From positions 7,815,001-7,879,000 of the forward strand of contig OX438748.1 in assembly GCA_949316235.1 (NCBI GenBank): a stretch of 64,000 nt of DNA, written 5' to 3'. Each line of letters starts with the position of its first letter. Positions within the stretch are counted from its first letter, which is position 1. Source of the DNA: Oegoconia quadripuncta. Lineage: Eukaryota > Arthropoda > Insecta > Lepidoptera > Autostichidae. This document shows positions 12,601-28,457 of this stretch, in pieces. Below the pieces are notes generated by a model. That model did not search any database. It was not told the DNA's origin and was given only the letters and a program-made list of their open reading frames with translations. The position numbers were made by a program, and so were the translations under genes.

Positions 12601-15600
12601 AATATTGTGTATTTTATAGGCTGGGCAGGCACCGACTTCAAAAAGTACCTATTGTATATATTTTTAATTTCATTATTATACCTAACTATTATTGTATAGC
12701 ATATAACTTGTATTGTATTCTCATTATATATAATAGTGTATATCTATCTATAAAGAACATTCTGCTCTGGTTTATTATTTTATACTTTTCAGTTATTAAC
12801 ATTGCAGTAGTTTAATTAAATTATATTTTCCGGGTTTTTTGAAGTCGTTTTTTTTAAATCCTTTTTTTATGGTCTAGGGTTAAATGCAAGGCATAATTTT
12901 ATCGCCGTATATTTTCTATCTTGCAGGTGGCCACGAAGAAAACAATAATGAAATGCAGCGGAAAACCAGCGTGGTGACCGAAGACTTGGGCGAAGGACAG
13001 GAAGGAGACGTCCTGGACTCCGCTCCAGTTATATCCATGGTCACAAACCACACGAATGGGACACTCAACCTCTGGCAGCTCACATTCGACGATAAATCCA
13101 AGTTTTCTCAGGTATTTACTTGCAAAATTATGTATGTAAGTCCTATTGTAAGTAAGTAAGGACATGTGTACCTGAGTTATGGAAGTTTTCATTTATAATA
13201 AGTATTTATTTACAAAAAAAATAAATGTATTTATGTAGTATATCAACCATCTGGTAACCACAACACAAGCCTATAGTTGCTTACTGTGGGACTAGATGGC
13301 GCTGTGTGTATGTCTAAGGATATTATTATTATTATTGTCGACAAATATAATAGGAAATATATGTCGGCCACCTTCATTTGACCTCGTTCCCCATAGGCTT
13401 AACCTTAATACTTACACACCCTATTTCTTTCTTTTTTTTATATATTCTGGGATCTAAGGTAAAATAGAGTCACGTAGGACACCGTGTACCTTCAGTTGGC
13501 ACCACTGTGTCGAGTCCTAGAAGTTACTTAGTCGGGAGTCCTTGGTATAAACATCACATATTATTGTCTATTAAAAGGAAAGACACAAAAGCAAATATTT
13601 TTTTTTTTCGAATGTATTCCTATTTTGATAACTTATTGTTTACAGGTGCTTTCAATAGGCCACGCGTCGAGAGCATCCGGCCATAGATTTAGGGTTAACG
13701 ATATCACATGCCATCCAGTATTACCTTTATTACTTACCACGAGTCACCATAATATATCTGGTAAGATATTTGACAATTAAATACACCTTGTAACAGAATT
13801 AATTAAAAATCCATTCCAAAAGGCTATAATAATATGTTACCGCGTATCTCTTACATTTTGGGTACCGACTACTTTTATTTTGTTTATGGATTTACAGATA
13901 GCGAAAGGAATATCCAAACAATAGATGACGAATCGGCTGCAGGAGGATTATGTTCCGAGCTAATAATGTGGCGCGTTGAGTGCGTGGGACCGCTGGGCAA
14001 GTCGGGCGGCGTGTCGGAACTGGCGCGAGTCAACTCGCCTCATCTGTCTGCATTTAGCAACGTCGCCTGGCTGCCCACTTTGTTGCCGAGGTTAGAGCTA
14101 TGTAAATCAAAATTTTTGTCATGTTCTGGGATCAGTTCCTCAGTACCCGTTTAATCTTATTAAACTCCGTAATTGCGTTGAGCTCAACTGCCTTTGATCA
14201 TCGAAAAAACGGTGAATACGATACGAATCGTATTCCACAAAAAGTAACTGTTAATACGTTCTTCAACGGCTATTTATATTTGACTGCCGAATGGTGCAGT
14301 CGGTAGGACGATCGAATGGCTTAGTTAGAATTGCACTATGGGTAAATGGTGATGTGATGAATACGAACATTTATTCCTGAATCATTTGTTTATCCGCTAT
14401 CTAGTATCCATAGCACAGGCTTTTTATATAAATGTCCGAAATATTTATTATTTATTTCTTACTCAGCACAACTCTCGGGAACCTCTCGAACTCGCCGTCT
14501 GCCTGCTTTGTGGCGAGCGACGGCGAAAGTTTGCGCGTGTTCCAGGCCGTCATCGACGCGCGGACTCTACTCGCGGAAATCGCCACCTCGGAGAGACGCC
14601 ATAAAGATGTAATGGTAAAGTTTTGTAATTACTGTACATTATCTCAAGGATCCGAGAAAACTTTTGATTTCATGATGGTTTGCTTTTATGTTTATTACTC
14701 GAATTCGATCACACCAGTTCTTATCTCGAATAGCCTGAATGCAACAATGGCAGTGGTGTGCACTGTGCGTGACTGTCACAGGGTAGGCAGAAATACAATT
14801 TGAGAAATTCCATATTCTCGGTTGCGAGAATATTCGGAGCGGAGGTGATTGAATTTTGATATCATTAAAATAAATAAATGTATGATAACTGTGATACTTG
14901 TAGGACAATTTGCTAGCTAGAGTAGGCACTGTCTTTCTGCCTGTATGGAGGGCATGCCACTGAACAATGGTATTAACATTGCTCCTTGACAGTCATCGAC
15001 CAGAGGCAATATGTTTGATTTACTGTACAGAATTAATTATGTCAAGTAGCTGAGGTATGAGGGAGGTAACGTGCCGGTTTCCGATTGGCCCTACCGAGGT
15101 TGTAATTTACGTGTCTTTGACTGCACATTAGTATGTAATGCAAGTGCACCAATCAAACAGAGTACTAAAAATGTACCCCGCTGGGAATTGAACCCGCGAC
15201 CTCCGTTTTGTAAACTACGTTGTTTATTACAGGGGGTTAAATTATACTTACATTTATATATTATAGTGTTAACGTACTGATCACAAAGACGGAGTATACA
15301 TGGGAAAAATCATTTAGAATGGAAAAATATAAATTCAGCATTGTTTGACTTAATTCAGCCTGCCCTATTCACGTCATATCACTCAGCTTCCGGAGCTTCC
15401 CCTTGTTTGTGATTCCTGTCTACCTTAAATCTGAAAATACCATTAATGTAACTGAGAAAAAAATTAACGATCATGTCATGTTTTGACATTACATTAAATG
15501 AAATACTTTAAAAAAAAAAGGTTATAACAAAATTTGTGACTACCTGAATGACAAAAACGCTTGGTATACTTTACCCAGTTCCCAAAAATTATAAAATTGT

Positions 15601-18600
15601 ATTAGTTGTATACTTTTATTAAAAAAAAAAAAACGAATGATCCTGGGGGCTTTTTCCGCGGCTTCTTTTCCCGCAGATGAAAAGAAATGCTTGAGCTCTA
15701 TTTTATTTTCAATGATTTAAATTGATACTCAATTCAAGAAATGATACTTCGAAATTTATCAGTAATTGATGCGAGACAATTATATAGCGGTAATATTAAG
15801 TTAAATTAAATTTATTAATGTATGTATCATATGAAGTACAATAAAACGTTTACAAGCAAACAAACGTCCTTAACGTTTGTATCGATGTCTATAACATTCT
15901 TGTGTAAATTTCTCTACTATCATATTTCGCTCGCAACTTAAAAATTTACAAGTCCTATTCAAATCTGAAAAATAACCAATCTCAAACGTAATTGTAATTT
16001 TCGATATATATAAAGAAGGTTAAACCCATCCTTTTTGGAGAATTTGAATTTAAAATGTCCATAGTTACCCATTCTCCTTTGTCAATCGACTTTTAATTTC
16101 ATTATAATAGATGTACAAAAAATTGCATTGCAATCATTTAACATGCATTTTCATAACAGCATGACACGATGTCCATGTCATCCGACTCGACCCTCGAGGA
16201 AGGCGGCGGCATACCGCTCCACGACCGAATCAAAATCGTATCGCAACAGTCGACGGCGCGGCCCGGCGCTATCATTCAACTGCACGCAATCGCGGACGCG
16301 ACTCACGACTGGCACAACACTCAGCTGCTACACGTGTTCCAGCAGCAACTCATCACCGGTCAGTACAGAACCCAGCCTATCTGTGTTTAACTACAAGAAA
16401 ACGAAGAGATAGAGTAACCACTGGGTCTCCTCGGAGAGAAATAGTTTTTGTTCTAAGAATACCTTTGAACCAGATAGTTCGTTTGAGTTTAAAGGAATAC
16501 ATTTCCCTTTCAAGTTGTCCTTTGGCATGACCATCAAGAATTTGGCATGGCCGTAATTGATTTTAGAGAGGCCTGTTTCTCTCGCAGTCAGTATCAGGTA
16601 ATGTAGCATATCCTGAGGGTTAGCTATGCTTATAGTCTAAAAGGGAACACCATAAAAGTAGTGTCCGAGTTTACATCTACTTATTTCTAGTCGGAGGATA
16701 TTCATATACTGTATCGGTACTAGGCATGGATATGCACACTTTAACCAATTGGACGCCATCGCGAACGCGACGTACGACTTGCACAATACTCAGTTTTCCA
16801 ACAACAACTCATCATCGTTCAATACAGCTGTGCTGTCGAAAACTGATTTTTTTCACGAAGCGATTTATTTGTGTTCCCTACAATCCAATTCCGCCGCCCT
16901 ACCAAGGCGAGCCAGGTGGTGAGATGAGCTATCACATCTTAAGTGAGATTATAACATTGCTGCTATTAAGCGGCATATATTTGGTATTCTATAGGAGAAC
17001 GCAATCATGTCATTGAACACTTTCGTATCCGTACTGACTGACTGTTCCATAACCTCAACCTATGCCGTGCATACTCCAGCTCTCTGGTAAGTTGTGCACC
17101 TCTAAATGTTCTATTACTTTAATAGCGAATATTCCTGGATTTCCCTTGGGGTTTCACTTAATACTTTTATCTCCCAACTATGCTAGATTAACAACTTTGA
17201 CATTGGCAGTTTGATTTCATTATACCAGAGCTCTCTTTGGTCGCATCGACCACCGCCATATGTCCATAGAAACATAACCTGAAGCGAGTATTTTATTTCG
17301 GATATCTCAGTGATGGAAGGGTTTCTGAAAGTATTTTTCCACCTTACCTATAAATCTTTAGGTTTTCAAAAAATATCACTAAGCCCCGTTTTTCTTTCTT
17401 TAGGTGAAAGAACAACAACGGACACTGACTGCGTGGACGCCGGCCTCAATGGATCAGAGCTCAACACAATCACTGAAGCTGGACTGGAAGCGATAGTTGA
17501 TCTTCGTAAGGCCGCCGTGTTCAATGAGCCATTCTACATAGTAGTATTGGAGAGAACGGACGGAGGGTCGACTGTGCATATGTGGAGGCTCACGGTATCA
17601 TCGCAAGCGGATCCTTCAGGTGATTAATGAGTTATTTACATTAGTACCCAAGAGTGTTTGAAAAATGTTAAGTTTTATTGATTTATTAACTTATATTTTG
17701 TGTATTAATACAGTTAGTATGAAGTTAATTCCAGTAACCATTCTATCGTCTTTTAATCGCATTTTTGAGCGAGAGAAACGTCTGTCTAACCGCTGTTCAT
17801 TTTGTTCACAGACGACATGACAAACAGTATGATGTACGTACCGGACAGTGCGTTGGTACAGGAAGACGAGGGCACTGAATCACGCAAGAACTCCGTCTCC
17901 ATGGACAATGACCGCATGTTGCCGCCGCCTACTCCGCACTCGCACATCTCTATATCCACCAAGAAGGTATGAATTTAGGTTAGATGAATATAAGATATTC
18001 GATTTTTGTAAACAACGCAAAGTTATAACATTTTATTGTAAACTATATCAAGTACATGCAGCTGTGATACGTTTAATTTTTGGAGGTTATATCATAATGA
18101 TGAGTATAATTGATTCAAGATATATTTAAAGAACTAAGTTAATCAAATTATACTCCCTTTTTATCCATTCGACCTCTACCCTTGATCATAATATCATATT
18201 TTGTTTTCAGGTTTGCGAATGTCCCCTTTCGCTGCCCGATGGAGTAGACGTTATACATGCGACACCTGCGGCAGGCCACCTCAGTTCCGCATCCATATAC
18301 CCGGCATGTTTGGCACCTTACATCCTGGCGACTGCGTGCTCTGATAGTACCCTAAGGTACAGCATTACTCTGAAATTTTCTCTACTATTACTTGGTGAAC
18401 GTATATAGGAAAAATGATTTAGCTATTGTTTAACAAGGATTTGTGCGTCTATGTATAAAGCTTAAATAGGATGTTATGAATAAAGTGTGAAGACTGACAA
18501 ATTTTACGAAATTGTAATCTAATTTTTTTAATTACCTGGTTTAGGTTTTGGAAATGCAACGTAACCAATAAAGACGAAAATGAATTTGAGTACACATGGA

Positions 18601-21600
18601 AAGAATGGGAAATGATGAATAAAGATCAAGAATCTACTATAGACATTCCAGGTGAGACTATAATTAAAGACTACTTACTAAAAATTGTACCCAAATATAC
18701 AAAACATTGTGGTTTCTATTCAAAACTAATAATTCCATTTTTTATCCCATAGGTCAACCCCTCCACATTAGTGCCGCCTACTCCGGTCGAATAGCATGTG
18801 CTTATAAATGCGGTAGATCATTCACTAGGCCTAAAGTCGGAAATGCGACAACTAACACTTCAACAGACGCCCGATTCGTCAATCTGTGTGTCTGTGTGTA
18901 CGAATGCGAAAGCACAGGTGGCGCTGAGTGGTTGTTAGAAGACACGATACCGCTGAGAAATGTGAGCTTGCCTCGAGTGGGAGTATGTGCCGACACGCAG
19001 ATCGATTTGTCGTATCTCCATGACACGTCATTCATGCAGAAGAAACAGAGGCTTACTCAGGTTTGTATCGGGAACAATAGATAGTTACCAGGTAATAATT
19101 TACTTTTTATTCAACTTTATATTTTACATGGCAAGTATAATCGTGCCGTTAGAGCTTAGTTTTAGAAAGCATAAAAATGATTGATTATGGATGTTAAAAT
19201 ATGAACCTGTGTTTTATTTTATTGTGAACTTAACAAGAACCTACCACTAAATATTTGTTTTTCATTTGTAAGTAAAATAATGTAAGCGTCTACATTTCTG
19301 TGAATTTCAAATTATTACAGGTGCTCCAAACATTCTCGTCGGACGATAGCCGCAACAATCGCAATGGAGAAGGTGACACTGGTAAATCAGCAGGGCTACT
19401 CGCCGTACCATCTTTCAGCACACTCCAATCTCTCCGAAAAAGTATTATGGAGAACGGAAACACGTGTCCGTTAACCCAGAAACATTTAGTACAATTGGAT
19501 TGGGTGTCGAAGGAAGATGGGTCGCATATTCTAACAGTTGCTGTTGGGTCAAGAGTATTGCTATTCACGCCTGTTTCTAGTGATCTTGCTCAAGCTAATC
19601 TAAAGGTGAATTGGTATTTTTTTTATGCTGTAGTGATTAGAGACCGTTATATCTAGAGGCGTGGGTTAGCATCCCGTTAGGGGCATATGTTTATATGAGT
19701 AATACGGACACTGTACCAGAGTCGTGGATTTTTACATTTATGTCATGTATATAATTGAAAAAATTTATTCGGGTAGGTTTTGCACCGTCTGGTATCCACA
19801 ATACAAGCTTAGTTTGGAACTGACTGGCGCTGTGTTGAAGGAGAATTATTTCTTTATTATTTAAATTTACTATGTTACTTAAATCCTGTACCATAATTGT
19901 TTAATTTTATTGAACCATAAATACAAGCAACATAAAAAGCATCTATATATTCAATGCATAATTTTGTTGCAGGCAATGAAAGAATCAATAAATAACAACC
20001 GTCCAATCTTACGTAAGGCGTCATCTCTTGCTGCGCCGCTATTCGTTGAGGAGATCAGATGGATGCAACTCCGGCGGATTGATTTGAAGACGGCTGATGG
20101 GTTACCGCCCCTACCGATGCAGATCTCGTGGGTCCGAGACGGAATATTAGTCGTGGGAATGGATTCTGAGATGCACGTGTATTCGCAATGGAAGCCAGAG
20201 AATCAGCAGACTTCATCAGGACATAATGGTGGACACGTAAGTTTATAAGTAATCCTAGGATTCCAGAAATAGCCCGCGTGTTACACGTTAAAAATAATAT
20301 AACAGTAATATTTATTTACCTAAGGTTAACACACGTGCAGGTTCACACAATATGACGAAACTACCGCGTGTTAAGCTAAATGTTATTATAATTACTATAT
20401 TTATACGCATGCTGTAAGTTTTCCAAGCAATCAAAATAAAATTATAAGTAAATGTGCGATAGATAGCACTATAAGTGCTGAAATAGCCCAAGTGCTAACC
20501 CGTTGTTTATAAAAAACGTAGCAATGAATGTTAAAAGAAAACATGAGCATTGAGCAGCGCACTCTCTCGTCAAGCCCCGTCCCCCTCGTTGGTGACGCTG
20601 CTTGTGGTCGATTTTTAATGTACATTTTTCTTTCGTTTTCAATTTAGTTGTCCATCGCCTGAAAGAATGCTTCGCTTCAGATGTTCGGCCCATAAGAATA
20701 ACATTTTTATTATAATATTTACACAAATCCCCCGAAATTTCTCTTGATAGGAATTGGAGGAGGGCAGTGAGTCTCGCGCCCTCCGCGACTCTGATCTCCG
20801 CGTGTCCGCGCCGCACCTGCAGCGAGTGTCTTCCATCAATCTGCAACTATTGGAGCGCGATGCTAGGAGGCGGAATAAGGCACAGCCAGACCAACCACAG
20901 GTAACTTGCCACAAAGTTTAACTTCTCTCATATATGGCACTGTGTCGGAGGTGATTTATATTTAACTAAGATTACTGTATGTAGGTACTTTATTATCTAT
21001 AAATGGTGTAACGAACAGATGCATTTTAATGTGCTCTTCTCTCTTAACATTCCAACCAAATATCGACAACGCTTTCATTGGCTATGAAAAAGAACAATCT
21101 TGTTATAGATTGATAGGTAAGTAAGAATCAATAGATTTTATTTATCGCAGTAGTCGAATATACGGTAGCTAGTATCACGTCAAAGTTCAAGAGTTCCCTT
21201 GCAGTAGTAGTTTATGCTATTGTAAGATGATGAGGGGCATTAAAGCACAAGTGTAACATTACTTTTTCTACGACCATATAATAATTTAAATCAAACGTTA
21301 TTGTATGAAACTAATAATAAAAAAATAGATTGGGAATGAACTTTGGTTTGGTTGGTGGTTTTGAATGTCCGCCTGTCTAGCTACCACTTATCTAAATCTG
21401 CCGCCAAAGAGCAATGTTCTTAGCATTGTTGTGTTCCGGTTGTTAGAAATAAGATAGCCAGTCCCCGAAATAAGATAGGGTTTCCGGGTCAGCACGCTTC
21501 CACCTTCGGGCCTCATCTTCACTTAACATCAGTGTGATTGAGGTCAAGTGCTAACTCGTTGTGCATAAAAAACTTTACATATTTAATGACTTTGTGTTGT

Positions 21601-24600
21601 CTTTAGCCTCTCCTGGATTACATGCCCGACTATGGTCTTTTCGAGGCATCTCAGATGGCTTGCCCCGTACTCCCACAATACCACCCGAAACAGCTGATGG
21701 AGTTGCTCAACAGTGGGAAGATCAGATGGGTGAAGGCTATACTAGCTCATCTAGTCAGGTATGACATGGTTGTTAGTCAGAAATTGTATCACAATAGTAA
21801 GAAATTGTAGACAAATTGGACGTCTATCATGTCAAGAGATAGTATGGCTATGATGGCATGGCGCAAGAAATAACGGTTTGTTTACGTTCGCAGTGTGACT
21901 TATCAATTATTTATATCTCGTATCATTGCCTCATTCAATCATATAGATTCTTTATAGCATTGTAACTCTTCTTGAGCTAGAAAATATTTGCTCTCCTGCT
22001 ATCTGACGGCAACCTAAATTTATCGATATACCAAAATAGGAAGCAATTTGCACAGTATCAGTCATGAGGGACTTGAACCGATTTACTGAATGAAACTTGT
22101 TTGTTTATATAAAATGTTAATCATCATCATCTTCTTGCCCTAGTCCCAAATTATTGGGGGTCGGTGCAGTAAGTCTTTTTCTTCCAATCTCCTATATCAG
22201 CCGTTACCTCATCATTCACGCCTTAATCGTTCATATCATTGTGTGTGGGGACACACAATCCATCCACCTTTTCCGTGGTTTTCCTCTTCCTTTCCAACCA
22301 TCGACATCCATCACTGTCTTAGTAACATGCGTTTCATTCCTCCTCATAACATGTCCATACCAAGCCAAACGATTTCCATTCAACTTTTCTGTCACAGCAG
22401 CCACTTTCATATTACACAGAATAAACAATGTTCATCTCCTCAACAAATAAATAGCAATAATACTTAATATTTTGTTTCACAGATGTATTGGTGGAACCTA
22501 CACAGGTCGCACTTCAACCGGCGATGAAGACAGTTTATCCAGACAGGTATAAATAATAACATTAGCAAATCACCATCCCCCTTTCTCTTAATGTAATAGA
22601 GAAAGAGGGGAGGTACTAAAAAACGAGCAGCAGGGAGTTTATAGAAATCTTAGTTCATATGTGACTAAAACGTGAGCCTAGGCTTAACGACACCTTGTGC
22701 CTTATAAACCGTGCACACGCACAACCCTGTAATGCTTTTGTCAATTGTCTCAACAGCCTCTATGAATACAGTGTTTGTGTCGTCCGTTCGCAAAACGTAT
22801 ATGCATTTTGAATTTGTATTGGCGAATTCCCATTAGAGTAGCATCCCAAAGTTCTATGTAGGCATGTGTATGAAAGAATGACAAGGTATCGTTGAAAATA
22901 GAATTGCTCACTTCCTATCGACACTTTACATTTTCGAAACACTGATTTCAAATATGCTAAGCTTCCTCCTACACAATGAACGGTGACTGGAGGCGCGTGT
23001 GTGTCTGTTTTGTTCGTGGCTCTTTTTTTTCCCAGCAGGTTATATCTGAAGTCAGAACTTAAACAAGGATCTTAGTCAATTTCGAGAAGTTAAACCTAAG
23101 AATATTTATGAGAAACAATCATTATAAACCTTTTTTTGCCTGCCTGTTACACATAATACACCTGATAAAGGCTGTCGGGCATCTTTACAAATAATATATA
23201 GACAGTTTAGACATTTACCCATTAAACCAACTTATCAACATTGGAGACTCACGAAAACCTGCATTTCAATAGATTACTCCCTTCCCACTTGATATTGGCA
23301 TGAGGTATTGGTCACGAGTCACACGTGCGAACAAAAATCGCATCGGCTAGTGCATGGCACGTGTGTTGCAGCGCGGCTGGTCGCGGTCTCGCACGCTCTC
23401 CGTCTCGTTCGCCGCTGGCGCGGCATCGCCGCTCGATGGCGTTGCACAGGTAAAGTATAGCTTAGTGCCTAAGTGCCTTTTTAGAGTTATGCACGTTTTG
23501 CCCCGTAAACGTACTTGGTATCCGCGTCAACCGTAAAGCAGAATGTTTGATTTACTTTATCAAATTAAGTCAACTGGCTGAGGCTGCATTCTGACTGCCA
23601 GAGCCAATTTGAATGCATTAAGCTGACGGGACTAGTCAATAACTTATTCTAATTTATTGGGCATCTGTTTTATTAACCTAATGTGTTGACATATGCCCCT
23701 CACCTACTATTCGGAGTCTGGGCTGTGTAGTATCCATATGATATCAAACGATAGTAGGGTCTGCAGGCAACCAACGCGCATATGGGTCTTCGCATGACTC
23801 TAAAATCGCCCTTAAGTTCCACGCAGTTTCATGAGTGCGCTCGCCGCCGTATTAGCCAGAACGAAAAGTGCTGCTACACACAATCAATTAGACTTTTACA
23901 GTGATAAATCGAATAATTGTGGTGTTAGTTCGTGCTCATTTACAAGTCTTATCATAGACGCATCATCGGTGAGATGGGAAGCTCAAGATGATATATTATA
24001 AATAAACTTTTGAATTCGATGATGTAAATTGTTTTACATGCTATGTTACATGCTATGTTTGTATGCTATGTTTTTGTACTGAAATTAATTTATCGTTCTG
24101 CAGGAATGACTTAAAATTTTGAGATAACAAGCGGCCTATATTATATTAATATAATTTATTTTTGTTAGAATAAAACCCTACTAGTTCACTCATTCATTAT
24201 GCATCATGCAACATGCAAATCTTGGATAGTGTAAAAGTTTGTGACAAATAAAGTCAGCATGCAAACAATTATTTTTGTGCTCCAATAATATTGTAGAATA
24301 GAACGAATATTGCAAAAGCAGCATTTGTAAGTTAGCAATATACGACCTCCACCCGTTCTCACGATACATCTCGTTCTGGCTGACGCCCGCGACAACCGAA
24401 AGCGCGCGACAGCAGACAGTACATATAGTGAGTTTTCCAGCGATACAAACGCTCGTTTCTCGACTACGTGACTGCATTGTTGTTCGTCACAAGGTAATTT
24501 ATATTAATCGATGGTTGTTTTTTCGACGACTGTACCGCTGTAAAAGTCGTTGTGTGTAAGCCCTTATGCTTTATCCTCACGTTTGTCGTGATTGGACGAG

Positions 24601-27600
24601 GGAGCCAAGCCAAACCAACTGTAACAAACATATTATGTCAGTTATGTTGGGCTTTCATATGGTTATCATTTGGTAAAAGGAGCACTTGCTGAGCAAATTG
24701 ATAGGTATCGGATTAAAATTTACGAATGGATCGTTTGTAATTTGGCGCATGCCAGTCTGGACATGCGTGAAGATAAACCATTATTACCCTAGCACTCAAT
24801 AAGATAGTAGAGAATATGCCTGTATTTAGTAGGGGATTATTTTCAATCCCATCTTAAAATTCTAGAAAAACTTCTCTGTTTTCTTTTGTAAAGGTATCTT
24901 TAAAGATTTATTTAATAATCAATTACCTATCACTATAACAGGCATATGCTTAAATGTCTTCTTTTATACATAGCTATGCTATACATATACGTGAATATAG
25001 ATTTTGTGTATGTCATTATGTTTGCATACTAATTTCCCCAAGTGTAACTTACTGAAGCTACTTCGCTATTGCAAAAGTGAATTAAATGTATTTGTATAAT
25101 AAATGTACGCATCGTGTCTTATTTAGTCCGTAATAATCCATTCACCATTAGCACTTTACTAATTAACTCATTTATTTTTATATTTTCGAATATACTCATA
25201 TAAGTAATTTCAGAAATTCTCTGTATCGATTTATCTGATTGATTTATGTTTTCTTAGAGGTATATTTTATCATTATTTTGAGTATTTTTTATTACATATT
25301 AGTACCAAAGTTGTTGGAAAACCGTTTTAAAATGCTTTTTATTTTTTTAGTATGCTTTTAAATACTCAAAATGGAGGATGTTTTGACATACGATTTGAAT
25401 ATTAGATCACGGAAGATGTGCAGCTAGATTATGCTGAGATTACGTCCGTACCTCCGCTGCCGCTATGGACTTTACTGGTCGCCGACAAGGAATCCGCTCA
25501 TCATCCGTCCTCCATTCAAGAAGCGAAGGTAAATTTAAAGGTTTTATAGAAAAATAAAGAAAAAGAAACCATTGCAAAGCGTGAGATGTATACTTGTGTG
25601 TGAAATATAAATGCCACGCACGAGTATCGATGGTCAATTGGCATCCACGCTTCGCTTAAAAGCGTTTACGCCTCAAGGCCTTCAAACTTTCTAGTTTAAA
25701 GTACTCGAAGCAAATAAACTGGTTGTAATTGTACGCATAAGCAGTATACGTAAATGTAAAAAGGTAGAGAAAATTGTCGATTATCATTATTTCGAAAATT
25801 TTCCTTGCTGGTTACGAATATTTTGAGCTTTACAATTTTTTTCGAATGCCGTGAGGCGTAAATGGTTCTTAATTATTTTTTTATCGAAATATGATTCACC
25901 GGCTTTGTGAGTTTTCGGCAAGTAAAAAGAGTAGAACCAACCCATCTCTTCCCATGGGTGTCGTAAAAGACTAGGGGAAAGACTATGGGACTTTCCACCA
26001 AAAAACATCTATAGATAGCACTTTTTAACGGTGATTGGCTCATCCCCATGTGTTCATTTCTGTGTATTGCGAATGGTGAACCGTGGATATAGTATCAAGC
26101 ATCAAACTTTTAATGTTTGGAAGACCCATACACTAATGTTTGGAATATCTCTGACCACCCTATTTGGGATAATGATCGTGCAGTTATGTATGTATGTTTA
26201 TAATTGAACTCGAAAGACGATGTCCCAGACTTTCGTAGTCACTTGCATTCGATTTTTCTTTGTATCAATTTTGTATAATTTGTTACATTTCATATTCTAG
26301 AGATACTGCGTACTCTAACTCTAGAAACATTTCAGGATTACAATGAATTATTTGAAGGCACAATGGATACAGATGAGGATCTGGACCAGTTGTTACTGGG
26401 TGAAGACGAGTGCGTCAACCGACGACCCTCGATGCCAGAGCGGCAACCGCTGTCTCACTTCGGTCCCAGACAAGGTGAGGTCTAACCTTTAATGTCTCTA
26501 TTGGGCATTCAGATGATCAATCTATTTCAATAGTCCTATTCGCGACTCTTGCAATTCAAAGATTGTGGATTTCTTGGGTCCCACCTTATTTTAAAACAGA
26601 TGATTACTTTCTGCTGGTATGTAATAAAGACTATTGTATACCTCTTTCCGAACCGATGGCAGTGTGGACATAATGGCTGACAGAGAAACTCCTGTTATTA
26701 GTTCCAATTTCTCAGTGTTGCTGTCAACGTCGCCTTTGGCATAATCATAGTCAAACACAATGGAGTCATAAAACCCCCAAAAAGTGAAGTGATACTGGTG
26801 ATGTTATGTACGGGTATCTTAGATTGAAATAAATACTTGAAGATTGTATTCGGCGAGTGTAACATGCCGTATGCGTATTATGGTATAGTGTTGTCACTTA
26901 GTAAATTAGAATAACGGCTGTCCAGAACCATTTAGGGCACCCCCTTGTAGAGTGCTTATAGTCATCTATAAGCACAAAATACAATAATATCACAATAAAC
27001 TATTCTTATTCTTCTTATTCATCTTGTGGATGCATTTGAAATAAGTAAGAACGAAAGTAACTTAATCTTGCTCATTCAAAATATCAGGTCGTATTCTATC
27101 ACGCGTGCTGACCCACACCCACCTGCCCGGGTTGAGCTCTTTGGACCAGATGCACCTGCTGGCGTTGGCCGACACGGTGTCTACGTGCGATGCGGACTTC
27201 GCCGAACGATTCGCCACCAATGCCCGTGTCGATGTCAACCCGGCCTCTGGGCAAGAAATCCTACCCGGTAAGATTTAAATAATTTTATATCCAGTGAGCA
27301 TCGGTGGCTTAGCCGTTAAGATGCGGTCTCCCAATTTGGGAGATCCGGGTTCGATTCCCACGCAGGCCATGTACCAATGAGTTTTTAAATTTAATTTAAT
27401 TACTTATGCGCATTTATGCTGCTCCTAAAAGGTGAAGGAAAACATCGTAAGGAAACTTGCATGCCTGAGAAATAAAAATTCAAAGACACGTGAAGTCCCC
27501 CATCCGCGTTGGGCCAGCGTGGTGGACTACGGCCCATACTCCCTCATATACGAGGGAAGGCCTATATCCCTACAGTGGGATGTTTACGGGCTGATAATGA

Positions 27601-28389
27601 ACGATGATTATATCCAGTTTCAACACTTATTAACTCGTGTTGTAACCATAATTATCACGACGATGCGCTTAGCTTAGCATTTATTTATGATATGGAAGAA
27701 ATTTAATTAATTTGTATTAAATTAATTAACTTATGCTTTACAATCGGCATACGGCATGTGTAAAGCCTGTCAGTATATCGGTTTGTGTTTAAAGTTATAC
27801 TTTTTTCTATAGATGTTTACAGAGCTGCTATGTATAAGAGGTTTTGAATTTACGAACAGGCTATTGAAGGATTATGTCGATATTTTCTGTTTGGATAATG
27901 TGTCATCAGATTTGAGACGATTTACGAGACCAGACAGTGTCCATCCTATTCGAGAGATTTCCATTTTTTTTATTATTTAACGTTATGATCACACAGACTC
28001 CCTTGACGATTGCGGCCTACGGTTTCTGCTAGCGATGAAGCACTACGGTTACCTGCTACGCTGTTTGCCGCTCGCACAGCGCGCATCGTTACAGCGCACT
28101 GGTGTCGGCACCTGCAACCTTGTATGGGCGTTCCATTCGGAGACTCACGAACAACTGCTCGCTTTGGTGCCTGGGTACGCGAAGGGGCAACCGAAATGGA
28201 ACACTATGAGAGAGCTTGGTAAGAAATTTTATAGCATAAAAGCAAAATGGGTGGCGGGTTTTACAGAAAATTTACGAATGTCCAGAGTTAACAATTTTAC
28301 AATTACATTTAGCGGCTATGGGATATATTCAATATTGGAATATATATTCGACCTCATCTTCACTTATCATCCGGTGTGATTGGGGTCAA

Positions 28390-28457
<68 letters not shown>

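Noticed and set aside
12899..13192. Minus-strand ORF over exon 11
   Set aside because: Overlaps a strongly conserved exon; a frame shadow.
14432..14803. ORF starting MSEIFIIYFLL as a separate gene
   Set aside because: It is exon 14 with intron on each side; the true start is the acceptor at 14466.
20469..20846. Minus-strand 125-residue ORF over exon 23
   Set aside because: Complement of exon 23 and its flanks; no similarity recognised.
24190..24477. 95-residue minus-strand ORF in intron 26
   Set aside because: No recognisable motif, low-complexity neighbourhood, and no splice or promoter support; treated as chance.
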